NCBI GenBank assembly: GCA_032988165.1
Contig: JANTQF010000039.1
Location: 1 to 64,000 of the forward strand
Length of the DNA: 64,000 nt
Origin: Emmonsiellopsis sp. PD_33
Taxonomy: Eukaryota; Ascomycota; Eurotiomycetes; Onygenales; Ajellomycetaceae
Direction: 5' to 3'
The translations under genes were made by a program, and so were the position numbers. The notes under the pieces were generated by a model, which was not told where the DNA came from, did no database searches, and saw only the letters and a list, made by a program, of their open reading frames with translations. Of the stretch, positions 24,182-35,759 are shown one piece after another; within the stretch, counting starts at the first letter, position 1; each line of letters opens with the position of its first letter.

Positions 24182-25750
24182 ATGGCGACAGTTGAGGAGC
24201 CTCTTAGGCCGCCCTTCCTGAAGGTCACCTCCACCGACCATGGCGCCTGGGTCCTTCTATCCAGCACTCTTCTCCTCATCCTGGCCATAATGGTCGCGGC
24301 GGTGACCTTGATATCCCGGTTTAGAGTTCTCGGAAAGATTGTTTGTTGCGACTGGCTTATTCTAATGTCATCGGTATTTAACCCTTAGCACATTGAGATA
24401 TCTTCATTTATTGCAATACTTACAGGCAGGTGCTAGATCTTTTTCATCGCCCAGTCTACATTCGTCAACATCGCCTGTAAAAATGGGCTGGGTCGACATC
24501 GCGACACTCTTGACGAAGCAACTTTCCAGTCCTTCAGTAAAGTGTGTCATTTCCATACCGTCCGCTTGCTAATCGTTGACCCGACTGACGGTGTGTAAGT
24601 AGTCCATCTACGTGAGCCAGATCCTGTCGGTGGTAGCGCTTGCTGCCACCAAAGCTTCCGTGGCTCTCCTAATAATTCGCATCAGGCCGCTCAAGAGAGT
24701 GTTGCAAGCCTGCCGTGGACTGCTGGCGGTAATTACCGTCTGGTTAGCAGCTGGGGTAATTTCTCTAGCATTCCAGTGCAATGTCCCGCGCCCGTGGATC
24801 TTTAGCGATGGTCGATGTTTGAATCTGCGGGCTCTGTATATTGGGCTTGGTGTGGGAAGCATATTGACTGATATATCACTGGTGATCATACCATTTTTCC
24901 TGGTTTTCCAGGTTCGGTTGCCTACTAAGAAGCGACTCACTATTGCGAGCTTCTTTGGTACAAAAATCATGTGAGCCAGCCCTTCTCATCAGTCTCCCGT
25001 ATACAACGTTACTCGACTTGCATGTGGTTGAACAACTTACTCTAACACTCGAAAAGCGTTCCCATTTTCACCACTGTCACGCTCAGCACACAAAATCCAT
25101 ACTTCGACACTACTCCTCCCGATAATACCTGGCTGGCAGTTAAGCCGACGATATGGGCTCAGGCAACGATCTGCCTTTCCCTAATCACCACTTGTCTTCC
25201 CAGCCTGAAGCGTGTGATGGCTGACTTCCAAACGGGCTTAATGGCCGGTACCGTGACCGAATACTTTGAGTTCTCTATATCTGGCGGCGGCGCATCATGT
25301 GCAGCAGTCATACCAAAAACACTGGTTTCCAGACCTCCGATTCCAGAGAAACGGGCCGCGAGCAATACATCCTTAGGCGACGGGACAATCGACGACACTG
25401 ACTCGGGAGGGCCTGGACATTCGGGCAGAACCCGAAGACGGAGTTCTCATGGCCATGGAGTGGAAGGAACGGCATACATGCATTCCATCACGCATATACG
25501 TGGCGCCGACCAGCCCTGCAACACCACGACGATAACGGGGGAAAACAATACGCAAAATCCCCAGGAGAATGTCGACGGCGTGGACAATCCAAATAATGCG
25601 ATCGTGCAAACCATTGGGTATGAAGTGCGGTATGATAATGAGAATAATGAGGGCGAACAAAGAACGAGCAACGACAAGGCTGGTGATCAGCCGCCTAATG
25701 CAGGCCCATCCAAAGGCCAGGCCATCAATGATCCGAGTAATATGTGCTGA
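24182..25750 (+). CDS. SAT4-type (rhodopsin-like) integral membrane protein
   Basis: Four exons (24182-24373, 24437-24541, 24603-24970, 25057-25750) give 452 residues. The first half shows about seven membrane segments in the arrangement of the fungal SAT4/rhodopsin-domain family. The landmarks are HGAWVLLSSTLLLILAIMVA, IAQSTFVNIACKNGLGRH, SQILSVVALAATKASVALLI, FQCNVPRPW and TIWAQATICLSLITTCLPSLK. The hydrophilic tail (about 160 residues, rich in Asn, Gly and Thr) is low complexity. The family's molecular function is poorly known; some members resemble the CFEM-linked G-protein-coupled receptors. The first ATG of the frame is at 24182. The last intron ends in AAG after a good CTCTAAC branch site, as in the neighbouring permease. 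Confidence 0.82.
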
Positions 25751-26835
25751 AGTCAATAACAATACAAATTTGCAATACGGGAGTCGGAAAAGCGTCGTTA
25801 TTTTTTTTTTCTTTTGACCTGTTTGGTGGGTTGGTTGGAGTCTGCGTGGCTGGGTCCGGTTTCCTTGGCTTTGGCTGACAATTGACTTCTTGGGTTGGTC
25901 CCTTCATACAGCTAATAAAATAGTCAACTTCAATCTTGTTTCGGGCATCTTGCAAGGTGCCTGGTGTTTCCACCTATTCTAGACTTCGTACTCCATAGTG
26001 AAACGTATTATCGTCGCAAAGCGAGGCTCCGATTGGTATCACGTATCAGTCACCTTTCCACCCCTTCAAAGGAGACAATCCCGCGAATATCCACGACATC
26101 TGTAGCGGGCGGGTATCAGACAATATGATCCCATTGTGTATGCCTCCCTGGCCCTGGGCCTCAACCTTGCAAATCAAGCCTATCCGTCGATCCGTAGATC
26201 AATCAGGGATCCAGAAAGCGACTGCCGTCGCTCTTTTTAACTCCGTTCTATCACCGGTCGGATAAGAAGTTTAAGAAGCGAGAACGGCGTCATAAAGGCT
26301 CTGATTCGGCATCAGCCAGGCGGATGATAGCAAAGTTTAATTGCTGGAACGGCAAGATAGTCGTTTTTCTTCCCCAGCCTCCAGTTCTGTGCAGCCTCTG
26401 GATGGTAAATGACAGGATGAGGTTTCGGTTTATGGCAGAAGAAGGCTGAGACAATCCGCATTGCATCATGAGGCGCTTGGCATATTGTTCTCTATTCATC
26501 AGAATTGCTTTTTCTTCAATTCATGGGGTGCATAGGAAACAGTAAATTGTCACAAGGCACAGATTATGACGCCGTATACGGTGGGATTTGCGGTAGGGAA
26601 GACCTAAAGGGGAAATAGGAAAATCTGCGGGATGAGCTTGAAGGGAGCTTGGTAGTATTGTTGTGTCGAAGATGAAAAGATGAAAAGATGAAAAGATGAA
26701 CAGAAGAAAGATGAAGTTGATGTCTTGGCATAAATATTGAGTCAACGCCATCACCTGATTGGCTGGTTCTACCTCCTGGTTACATCCCACACATTTGACC
26801 AGCATCTCGGTCTCGATCAAGCATCGATTTGACAG
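25751..26835. other. Spacer left of the transposon block
   Basis: No gene seen. Base composition is normal up to the outer transposon's target duplication at 26836, so RIP-like mutation does not visibly spill to the left. Confidence 0.55.
26671..26702. repeat. (GATGAAAA)n minisatellite
   Basis: Three to four tandem copies of the octamer GATGAAAA, about 140 bp left of the outer transposon end. Confidence 0.8.
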
Positions 26836-26843
26836 TTTATCAC

Positions 26844-26977
26844 AGTGATTGATAATTACAGGGATGAACTCACTAATGACAGGGATAAAAAAAGTGACTA
26901 AGTTGAAAAAAATATAGCATATACACAGGATTACATACAAAATAATGTGTGAAACCATGGTTAAAAATGTGCCAACT
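26844..26977 (+). repeat. Left terminal inverted repeat of the MULE
   Basis: It matches the reverse complement of 50611-50745 almost base for base over the outer ~105 bp and more loosely to 26977. It holds two direct copies of a motif like TAATKACAGGGAT about 20 bp apart, plausible transposase-binding sites. A diverged version bounds the 1.2-kb element at 61891-63094. Confidence 0.9.
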
Positions 26978-26999
26978 CCAAACCCTGCTTTTTAATTAA

Positions 27000-29018
27000 A
27001 CTGAGAATAATGAAATAGATTGTCAAATTCCCCCTCCTCCCCCTCCTACTCCCTCTCCCCCTCTCCTGCCTGTTCTGCTGTAGTATCTACCTCTCCCATT
27101 ACTATATCTGAAAAAGCCTGATCTACTGCCTATACCAGGACATCTCATCAGGATTTCTGGATATGCTTTGGAGATGTCAAGGTGGCAGTACATTTCTGAT
27201 TCCAATCCAGAGTGAGGAAGGCTATAGAAGGGGGGGGGGTGGTTCCATGGGGTAGAGGCACTACACTACTACTCCCTACAAATTACTTCATACTGGAGGA
27301 ATATACTGTATGTTGATCTAAAGGTACTACTACCATGCAGAGAGAAAGTAGTTGGTGCAGATAGTACTGGTAGTGCTTAATTGACTATTTTATATCCTCT
27401 ATCTATATGTTTCCTTAGTGTACAGACCTCTGTCCCTGTCTCTATTAGCATGCTGAAGCTCCTCTAGGCTGAAGATCTTAAAACTATTATATATGAGGAT
27501 TCTAAATAATATTATATGAGAATGAAAACTCTCTATACTTAGTCTATTATAGGTAATCCCTCTTATCCTAATTATATAATTAATGAGAATTAACTGAACT
27601 TAGTGATATTAGCTTCCTCCTATCTATATGTTTATGAATCTTATGCTCACATGGGATCCTAAGAAATTAGAAGTCTAGACAGCTAGGAAAGCATTTAAGT
27701 GCCTTATTCCTAAGTTTCTCAGTGAGCTACATTTAGTCACAGATTTAATTCAGAGTGTATGATAAGACCTTTCCTATTAGTGGTTCAAAAAGAGGATTCT
27801 AAGCAAATAGAGAGGTCTTTACTTTTACTGTTGCCAGCTGACTCTTATAATCAGAGTGTTAATTGCACCAGAACTGCTGAAGCTTGTAATAAGTCACCTA
27901 AAGATCTTCTATTAAGATTGTAATATACTACTTTAATACTCAGTGAGATCCCTCTATTTGTAAGGAAACTTGATGTCTAAAATGAGGCTGTTTATCAATA
28001 TAGTACTGCATAATCTCTTGCTTATGAGGAATCCAGGTCTGTTGGATGTAATTAACCAATTAATGAGGCTATTTTTAGGAAAAAGCAGTTTAATTCCTTC
28101 TATATTCATCCTCTATAGTTAATTTGATGACTAAATGCCAGGCATTCATAAATATTTTAAATTTTTATTGAAGATTCTGCCTGTGTTCTTCCATATTCTC
28201 ATCTAATGAGGGGTTGATGAATGACTACTCTACCTTTAAATAATATCTCTTTACATGCTCAAAAATGTTGTGATTAATATGCCAGCCACAGAGAATTTAA
28301 AAGCTCTCAGTAAATATATAATTAAAAGTGTTCATCAAGGTGAGTTTGCAGTCTGTAATAATAATATAGGGTAGAGGGATATCATAATGATAGAAGATGA
28401 TAAGGAGTTGGATAGCAGCTCAGCTATATAAATATATATAGATGTGTTAGTTTAATACTCATGTTGATGTTTAACTACATTAAGATAGTTATTAAGGGAA
28501 AAGATCAACATCTTACTTCATCTAGTTAATCTAGTAATCAAGTAATCAATTAAATTAACTGAGCTAACTAAATAGGATAAGGTAGTATCCCTATATTTAT
28601 CTAGATCTACTACTACACTGCTAATTACAGAGAATAATACCTTCACCATCTTGAGGATCAACTTACTAATAGTCTCATTCCTTCTTATGATTTATAAATA
28701 TAAAGCTTAGATTAATTATTGTATGAAGCTTCATCATAAATATAATGCTTAGTAATAATAAATAATATTTATTTATCTTATATATGTAGTTCAGAAGTAA
28801 AATATCAGGGTTCTCATAAAAAATCTCAATTAACATCTTATAGAATAGAGCTAGGTAAGTAATATAATTATCTATATCCTTTAATCATTTAAATTTAATA
28901 TCTAAGTCATCCTGTGTCTTTAGTTCATCAATTAAGGCCTGCATAGATATCTGTCCTTTCAGTTCATTTCAGAGAAATAGGGTGCATATGTTATAGATAT
29001 TCTATTTTATTAGTATAA
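27000..29018 (-). pseudogene. MULE transposase, catalytic and C-terminal part (broken)
   Basis: Reading the minus strand and ignoring stops gives a Mutator-like transposase. From 29018 downward come the region before the first catalytic aspartate, NELKGQISMQALIDELKTQD, then LLNYIYKINKY, which corresponds to the family's LLDCTYKTNRY with the Asp changed to Asn. Further on are the MULE-type EGSH block, SLIGK-like PLFEPLIGKVLSYTL, and IPCEHKI, which matches the SWIM-like C/H motif (PCxH). The tail to about 27000 is Glu/Gly-rich. Many TAA, TAG and TGA codons replace Gln, Arg and Trp, the RIP signature. The upstream neighbour in the gene is the short segment at 38337-38449, across the retroelement. 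Confidence 0.85.
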
Positions 29019-29151
29019 TACTACATGCATATAGCATTATAGCTAGTTAGTAAGCAGACTGACTAACATAAGACAGCTACAGATCTCCCATGATTCTAGA
29101 AGAATCAAGCCTTTTATTATGATCTTAATAACACACAGCATTCTTATTACA
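29019..29151 (+). repeat. 5' LTR
   Basis: It aligns without gaps to 38204-38336. It begins TACTACATGC where the 3' copy begins TGCTACACAC, and both end TTACA. The differences are nearly all C/T or G/A transitions. Confidence 0.85.
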
Positions 29152-29997
29152 ATTAGTAGCATATCTTGAGTTTCAATGGGTTATCTGAAGAAATAAATCC
29201 AATCCTCCACAGGCTCCTACTGGGAAATCTACCCCTCACCTTTGATGATAGACTCTACAGGATGTCTGCAAGCCTTACAGTTGAAATCATTCAACTAGCC
29301 TACCACCTAACCTCATATGTGACTAACAATGATCCTTATGTTCACACAGTGAGTCAAGATGTTCTTCAAGTAGTCAAGTACATAACCTTCACTGCAGAAT
29401 ATCTAGAGGCCCTGTTGAAGTTAAATACTCTACTCACAAGCTAAGCCTGAACTTGCAGTGCTAGTATAGAGATAGAGAGTCAAGATATAGCAGAACTTCC
29501 AGCATATTCAGCAGATTAAATGATTGATAAAACATCTTTCTAAAGTAATATTAAATAGTTCATGTATGGCATAAAACTATTACTAAATGACTCTGACTAC
29601 TCAGCTTTTATATGATTACATATACTTCCTATACCCTCATCTGAGTCCTCTAAATCATCATAACAGCCCTCAGTCCTACCCTTAATAGAGTAAATAATAA
29701 TAAACAAGCAGATAATGGCTTCAGAGACAGAAGCCCTAATAGATAATTCAAAAGGAACTATGAAAAATATAATAGTAAATATCCTGTATTCTTCTGATAC
29801 TTACCTTAAGACTGTTTAGAAGCTAAATCTAATTGCCTATTTAGATAACTCATAACTTAGACTTCTAACACTGAATACTGGGACATCTGTGACTATCTTG
29901 AAGTTAGCTCAGAATTCAAAATAAATAAACTCAGTCTCTTACTCTTTTTTTCCCCTCTCTTCTATATTTCTCTCATCTTCCTTTTTGCTCTCATCCA
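29152..29997 (+). other. Retroelement leader with a short open frame
   Basis: The region between 5' LTR and gag. Within it 29166-29444 stays open for 92 codons, unusual for this stop-ridden block, but its first codon is TTG and the first ATG in frame is near 29262. I recognise no domain; it may be chance, a leader peptide or a remnant of gag. The rest is non-coding as far as I can see. Confidence 0.3.
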
Positions 29998-31600
29998 CAA
30001 TGTCAAACATGAGATTCACTATTCAAAACACTAATAATGACACTCAATTAATAAAAGTTTCATAATATTAGAGTCTACTCTTTATTACATCATCAGCAAC
30101 CAACCAACTTCAAGATTGTCTATTTAGACAGAATGATCAATCATCTCAGCAAAATACTTATATTTACTGGGCTGATAATCCTAACCTAGTACACTCATCA
30201 AAAAAATGTCTAGTTAGATCAATTAAGTCATCAAGTAGAATGACTAATAACAATATTAATATATCTACTACTAATAGCACTGCTACCCTAGCTGCACTAA
30301 CAAATAATAATAGTTTATCTACTGAGCAGATATATATCATCACTCAACTAGTCTGAGAGTAACTTTATAAGACTCTCACTAAGTTAGAAGTTGGCATGTT
30401 ATGTTAGTAAACACCTAATAAGGATAACCACCAACCTCCTCTCAGCTGAGACAATAAAGGCCCAGAAGAACTAGCCTGCAGATATAATGCCAGTCTGGCA
30501 CCCAGCCATCAGACTTAAAATGGTCAAGAAAGCCAGTATACTCTGTATATATCTAATATCTTATGAAAGGTGACAGACATTAGGATCTTCTGGCTAGATA
30601 CTACTGAATCTAATGACATTTAGAATAAAGATTATAGAACCTACTACTAAAATGTCTTCTTCTTTACTACTCATATTAAGATGGCAGCACAATTAAGGAA
30701 TACAATGATTATCAAATAGGACTTATCAATCTATTTCTATAGCACAGCCAACACATGATGAATTTCAGAAGTATCAGATGTAACCAGATATAGCCTTCTG
30801 AACCACCCAGATGGTATAATATAAATCTATAAAGCTCTAAAGATGCAATTTAGAATGGTACTTAGTAAGTCTCTTGACAAGTTTAATAAGATATATTACA
30901 CAGTATAGAATGTCTGGAACAGTCATAGCATTACAGCATTCATAGCTGAGCTGGTCCATGCAGCTAAACACTATAACTATAATAACAATGAGGATGTGTT
31001 AGTCCTATACCTGTAGAAATATCTTAACCTGCCTCTATACCTCACAGTGGATGAATCTGATTCTGGAACAACCATGGAGAAGTTTATTACTCTCTTGGTT
31101 AAGAAGTAATGTAACTGGAAAGATAAGTATCACTAAAATAACTATTATAAGTATAATCAGCCTATTAAAGATACCTATCAACTACAGAACTTCCAGAACA
31201 GAAGGAACAGTTATAGCTCACAGAAACAGCATGCTTATAATGACTATCAGGATAATGAGCTCAACTAGAATAAGAAACCCCAGAGTAATATCAGACTTAG
31301 TAATTAGAATCACTGAAATGATAACTAGTATCTCCAGAATAATAACTACTATAATCAGAATAATTAATACTATTAGAGTTACTAAAATAATAATTACAAC
31401 AACAATTACTAGCATCAGAATAATAATAACTTCTGGTGACAGAACAACTATAGGAATATCAGCTATCAAAGGCATGATGTATGAGTAAACTGGGCTGATG
31501 ATCAATAGGAAAATAACTAATAGAAAAATTAAGATAATATGGATCAGTAGAATGATAACTACTATGAAGAAGCTAATAATTACTTAGTCTTTAATGATAA
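29998..31600 (+). pseudogene. gag region of the Ty3-type element (broken)
   Basis: From an ATG near 30001 the plus strand reads, across many stops, as a hydrophilic Asn/Gln/Ser-rich protein. A helical central part includes the NVWNSHSITAFIAELVHAA stretch, and a very Asn/Tyr/Gln-rich C-terminal part follows (31150-31560). That is the make-up of fungal gag proteins. An open frame at 31051-31488 is only a shifted reading of this low-complexity part. Confidence 0.65.
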
Positions 31601-32215
31601 GTATGATGCTTTTGACTGTCTAAATTGTGATGCAACCTTTATATTCAATAACCAGTTACATGACTACATTATTAAGTACCACATAGATAAGAATAGACCA
31701 GCCATCTGGCATGTTGATGCATTGCTACTGATAATTTCATTTAAGAGGCTGTAGGTGTATGCAACAGACAGAATGACTTTCTGGTTTTAATATTATATTA
31801 CAGTAAAGATATTTATTATGAAATCTGACATGACTGATGATGTATATTTAGACAGTGGATGCACTATAATATTTATTAACTGTGACTGGCTCAAGCAACA
31901 GGATCTAGAGGTTAAGATAATCCAATCTAAGCCTGTCACAATATGAGGCATTAGTAAAGGATTAGTTTCATTGGAGATTATGATGATCTCACTTTATATA
32001 CTAGTGATACTATCATCTGAAAAGCCCATAATTGCCTGACTCTTCATTGAAGCCCATATTGTTGAAAACCTGTAAGTAAAGCTACTCATAGAGGTAGACA
32101 ACCTTGAACTAGAGGGCCTGATTCTGAATTTCTCAAGCCAAAAAGCCCAACTAATATAATGTTGTGATGCAGCTGTTGATCTCACCTTAATTCTGAAGCT
32201 GAACTATTAGGTAAA
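31601..32215 (+). pseudogene. C2H2 finger and aspartic protease region (broken)
   Basis: At about 31617 the reading is CLNCDATFIFNNQLHDYIIK, a C-x2-C...H finger that precedes the protease in a group of fungal Ty3-type elements. The protease follows with the motif DSGCT (about 31850), where D-S/T-G is the catalytic triad of retroviral-type aspartic proteases, and ends before 32215. Stops and missense changes of RIP type are frequent. Confidence 0.7.
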
Positions 32216-32559
32216 CTAACTTCTATATACTACTATTAGTATTATAATACTATCTAGGGTAGAAGTGAGAATCCCTATTCACACCCAAGAAAAGGTAGAG
32301 CTTCTAGAGGATAGAGACTATCTATTTGAACTATCTAACCTATAGCTCACATTCTATATGCATGTCATAAATCACATATTATTATTCATTTAAGTAAGGA
32401 ATAACAGTGAGAAGCCTATCTGCATCTCACATTATTTAAAGTTAGAAACTCTATAGAAGATAGAGTTTATAGATAGGTTTTATATGGTAGATGAAGCAGC
32501 AACACTAGTAATTATAAAGAACCCAACTTACAGTCATCAGCAAATAAAGGTCATATAAA

Positions 32560-34120
32560 ACAGCACTAATAAAACCATGCTGGATAATAGTGTGACTATA
32601 TATCATAAGAATGATGAAATAAAGAAGATCTTTACAAATCTTATCAAAGAATATAGTGATATTTTCACAGATCATAGAGGATTTACTGACATTTCACAAG
32701 GGAAATAAATGAGAGTACTACTCAAATAAGGAGCTATTCTATCTAAGACAGTGAAAATATACCTGGTAGATCCAGAGAACTACAAGTATATAGATAACAC
32801 ATTTAATAAACTGCATGCTCAAGAGAGAATAAGCTGAGTAAGGACACACATCTACTCAGCCTACCTAATATTTATGGTATGGTAGATAACATATCATAAG
32901 GGAAAATCTATAAGAAAAAGATAAGTTATAGTCAACCTTTAAATCCTCAATAAGATTATAAAGCCTGACATGTATCTAGTCCTGCTACAGATAGATATTC
33001 TACATGAGCTGAAAAGGGTATAATATATTATAATAAAAAATGCAATGAATTTTTTCTACCACTAGCATTTTTACTTAGATGATAGAATCAAAATGGCAGT
33101 TATTACACACTAAGAATAAGAGATCTTTAATGTTATAATAATAAAATACATCAACTCAGTATCATACATTTAATAACAGATTGACAGATATCTTATGAAT
33201 CTTAAGGAATTTATGTGAGTTTATATTAATGATCTAGTGATGCATTCACAGACATGGAAACACCATGTTATCTACTTATACAAACTCTTTTAGTGACTAC
33301 AAGACCTGGGGATAGTGCTTAACCTAAAGAAAACTTACATCAGATTTCCCTTCATATGCCTCTTAGACCAGTATATATCAGGCCTAGGTTTGTCCATTGA
33401 TGAAGAGAAGCTCAAGACACTTACTGAAATAGAGTTCCCTATAAAGCTAGTATATCTTAAGAAATATTTAGGATTGATCAGCTAACTATATCAGTACATC
33501 TCATGGTATGCCCACATCATGGATCTACTACAGAAATGGAAAATGGAATTACTCAAGGCTGAACTAATGATAGATGTCAAGCACACAGCCTACACTGCAG
33601 CAATAAAGATAGATGAAACAATCATGAAATATATAGTATTTAAAGTAATATAGGAGATTTTCTGCACCCAACCCTTTCTAGTACATACTAATAACTAGTA
33701 AGTATTATTCATTGATGTAGATGCATCAATTGAATGAGGATTCAGCATCATAATATTCCATGTTAAAGATAGCTGACCAGTATTAAAGATAGAAAACTAT
33801 ATAGTATCTCTACCATAAGGACTAGTTAAATTAATTCTATTTCTCAGTAAGACTCTCACCCCTGCAGAGAATCATTACTGGCCTACTAAGCTTAAAATTG
33901 CCTGCTTGATATGAGTAATCTGTAAGATATAATACCTGATGGAAGCCTCAACTAAACATACTATCATCTATACTGACCACAAACTGATACCTGGAATACT
34001 TAAAGCTACACATCTGAGAATGATAGTAACAAACTATCAGAATTTATGATTAGTCCAGGTAGATGCATATCTACAACAATTTTGCATCAAAATGATATAT
34101 AAACCTAGATGGCTATATTT
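32560..34120 (+). pseudogene. Reverse transcriptase and RNase H region (broken)
   Basis: Recognisable RT blocks are the NIRALN-like segment near 32937, LQIDILHELKR, FYLDDRIKMAV, and the polymerase motif reading YINDLVMHS near 33220, where relatives have YIDDILIYS with the second Asp intact. RNase H follows at about 33710 with FIDVDASIE (relatives have a D-A-S start) and ends near 34120 with IYTDHKLI-like sequence. The loss of the catalytic Asp by G-to-A change and many stops show that it is inactive. Confidence 0.8.
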
Positions 34121-34399
34121 TATGCTAGATATGCTATCCTATCTGCCTAGTAGCAGCAAGACAGCAATAGATACAAATGAATTACTGGAAAAGATACAGA
34201 ATGCATATCTTACCTATATAAAAGAAGATGATGATATTACTACTAATAGCAACTATATAGAGATTCTAGTTGAAATGTCTGATGATTTTTAAAGACACCT
34301 CAAGAATGGATATACCAGAGACATCAAACTATCCTATATTATAGAGGTTCTCAAGAGAAACAATGCAGCTAAAGAGCCATCTAAACTCCTATATGACCT

Positions 34400-35720
34400 A
34401 ACTGATGGTATCCTATACCATACACATGATAAGATAAAATACCTAATAATCTTAAGAACTCTACATAAAGAAATCTTCAACCTAGCCCACACCCCAAACC
34501 ACTTAGAATTCAATTGAACCTTAAGAAATCTACAAAATATGGTGATATACTACTATATAATAGAGCTGCAGAAGTATATTGAGTACTGCCTCAGCTATCA
34601 AGTCAATTAGACACTGTAATACAAGCCTTACAGATAGTACTAATCCATATAAACTGTGAATATACTGCATAACATGATAACCATTAACTTTATACTTGCA
34701 TTACTAGATGGCAAATGCAACACAGCAATATCTGTTACATGTAAGTTCTCTAAATAGATTATAATCATCCCTAGGCAATCTGACTTTAATGCAGAGGACT
34801 AGGTAAAAGCCCTACTTAACTGTCTACTACTAGCTGACTAGGGAATCCCATGCAGGATCATTTTGAACAGAAACCCCAAGTTTCTCAGTGATCTATAATG
34901 AAATCTCTTCAAGTATCTCAAGGTTAAATTCCTCTATTCTACCACATACTACCTACAAATAGATGGGCAGAGTGAGAGGATAAATCAAACCATATAAATT
35001 ACCTTATAACACACTATCACAGTAATGAGAAACCTACATGACTGGCTGCAAATACTACTAATAATTATCTTTCATCTCAATGCAGCTAAATCCATATTAA
35101 CAGGATACTCAGCCTATAAGATCATATATGGAATCACTGTCAACTCACTCATCTCAGCATTAATAATAATGCCTACAGTGCCATGCTTCCATATCCAATG
35201 AGACATAATCCTAGCACTTAACAAGACAGCCATAATAGCTAAAGACTATTATGACTGAAAGCATACACTATGAAGCTTTCAAATAGGGGATAGAGTACTT
35301 CTTTACTTACACAAGGGATATAAGATATCAGCTGTAAAGATTTCACATAAATATAATAATTAATTTGCTAGATCATTCAGAATACTCAAGCAAATAGGGT
35401 TACTTACATATAAGCTAAAACTACCACACACAATGAAGATCCATTCAGTTATAAGTATAATAATGCTTGAACCTCTTCCTCAGTAAAGAGATCTCTATGA
35501 ATATTAATACCTAGAACCCCTGCTAGTCAAATCAGCAGCAACTAACAAAAATCCTACATACAAAGTTGAAAAGATAATAGCAAAAAGGACATCATGCAGC
35601 AGAACCTAGTACCTACTATGATAAAAAGACTATAGGCTGAAGGACAATCAATGGGTGAACAAAATAAAAGCTAAAGGGTTAAAGAAATTAATTGAGTAAT
35701 TTGAGAAAACCTGTCAGCTT
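34400..35720 (+). pseudogene. Integrase and chromodomain region (broken)
   Basis: An HHCC zinc-binding region near 34460-34600 reads H-x4-NLAH ... CLSYQ, with the last Cys changed to Tyr. The core domain shows the first Asp in ALLDGKCNTAISV, the second changed to Asn in ILNRNPKFLSD, and the Glu in DGQSERINQT. The C-terminal part contains GDRVLLY. At 35560-35690 the reading VEKIIAKRTS...YLL...YRL...QWVN resembles a chromodomain, the hallmark of chromoviruses, which can target heterochromatin. Confidence 0.78.
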
Positions 35721-35759
35721 AAAGCCTTCAAAAGATGACTAAAGAACTGAATGACAAAG

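Noticed and set aside
15207..25750. Secondary-metabolite gene cluster (regulator, secreted enzyme, permease, membrane protein)
   Set aside because: No polyketide synthase, peptide synthetase, terpene cyclase or other backbone gene is present, and the permease is of nutrient type.
31051..31505. Open frames at 31051-31488 (+) and 31218-31505 (-)
   Set aside because: Both are out-of-frame readings of the Asn/Tyr-rich gag tail, made almost only of Ile/Thr/Arg or Ile/Val/Leu.
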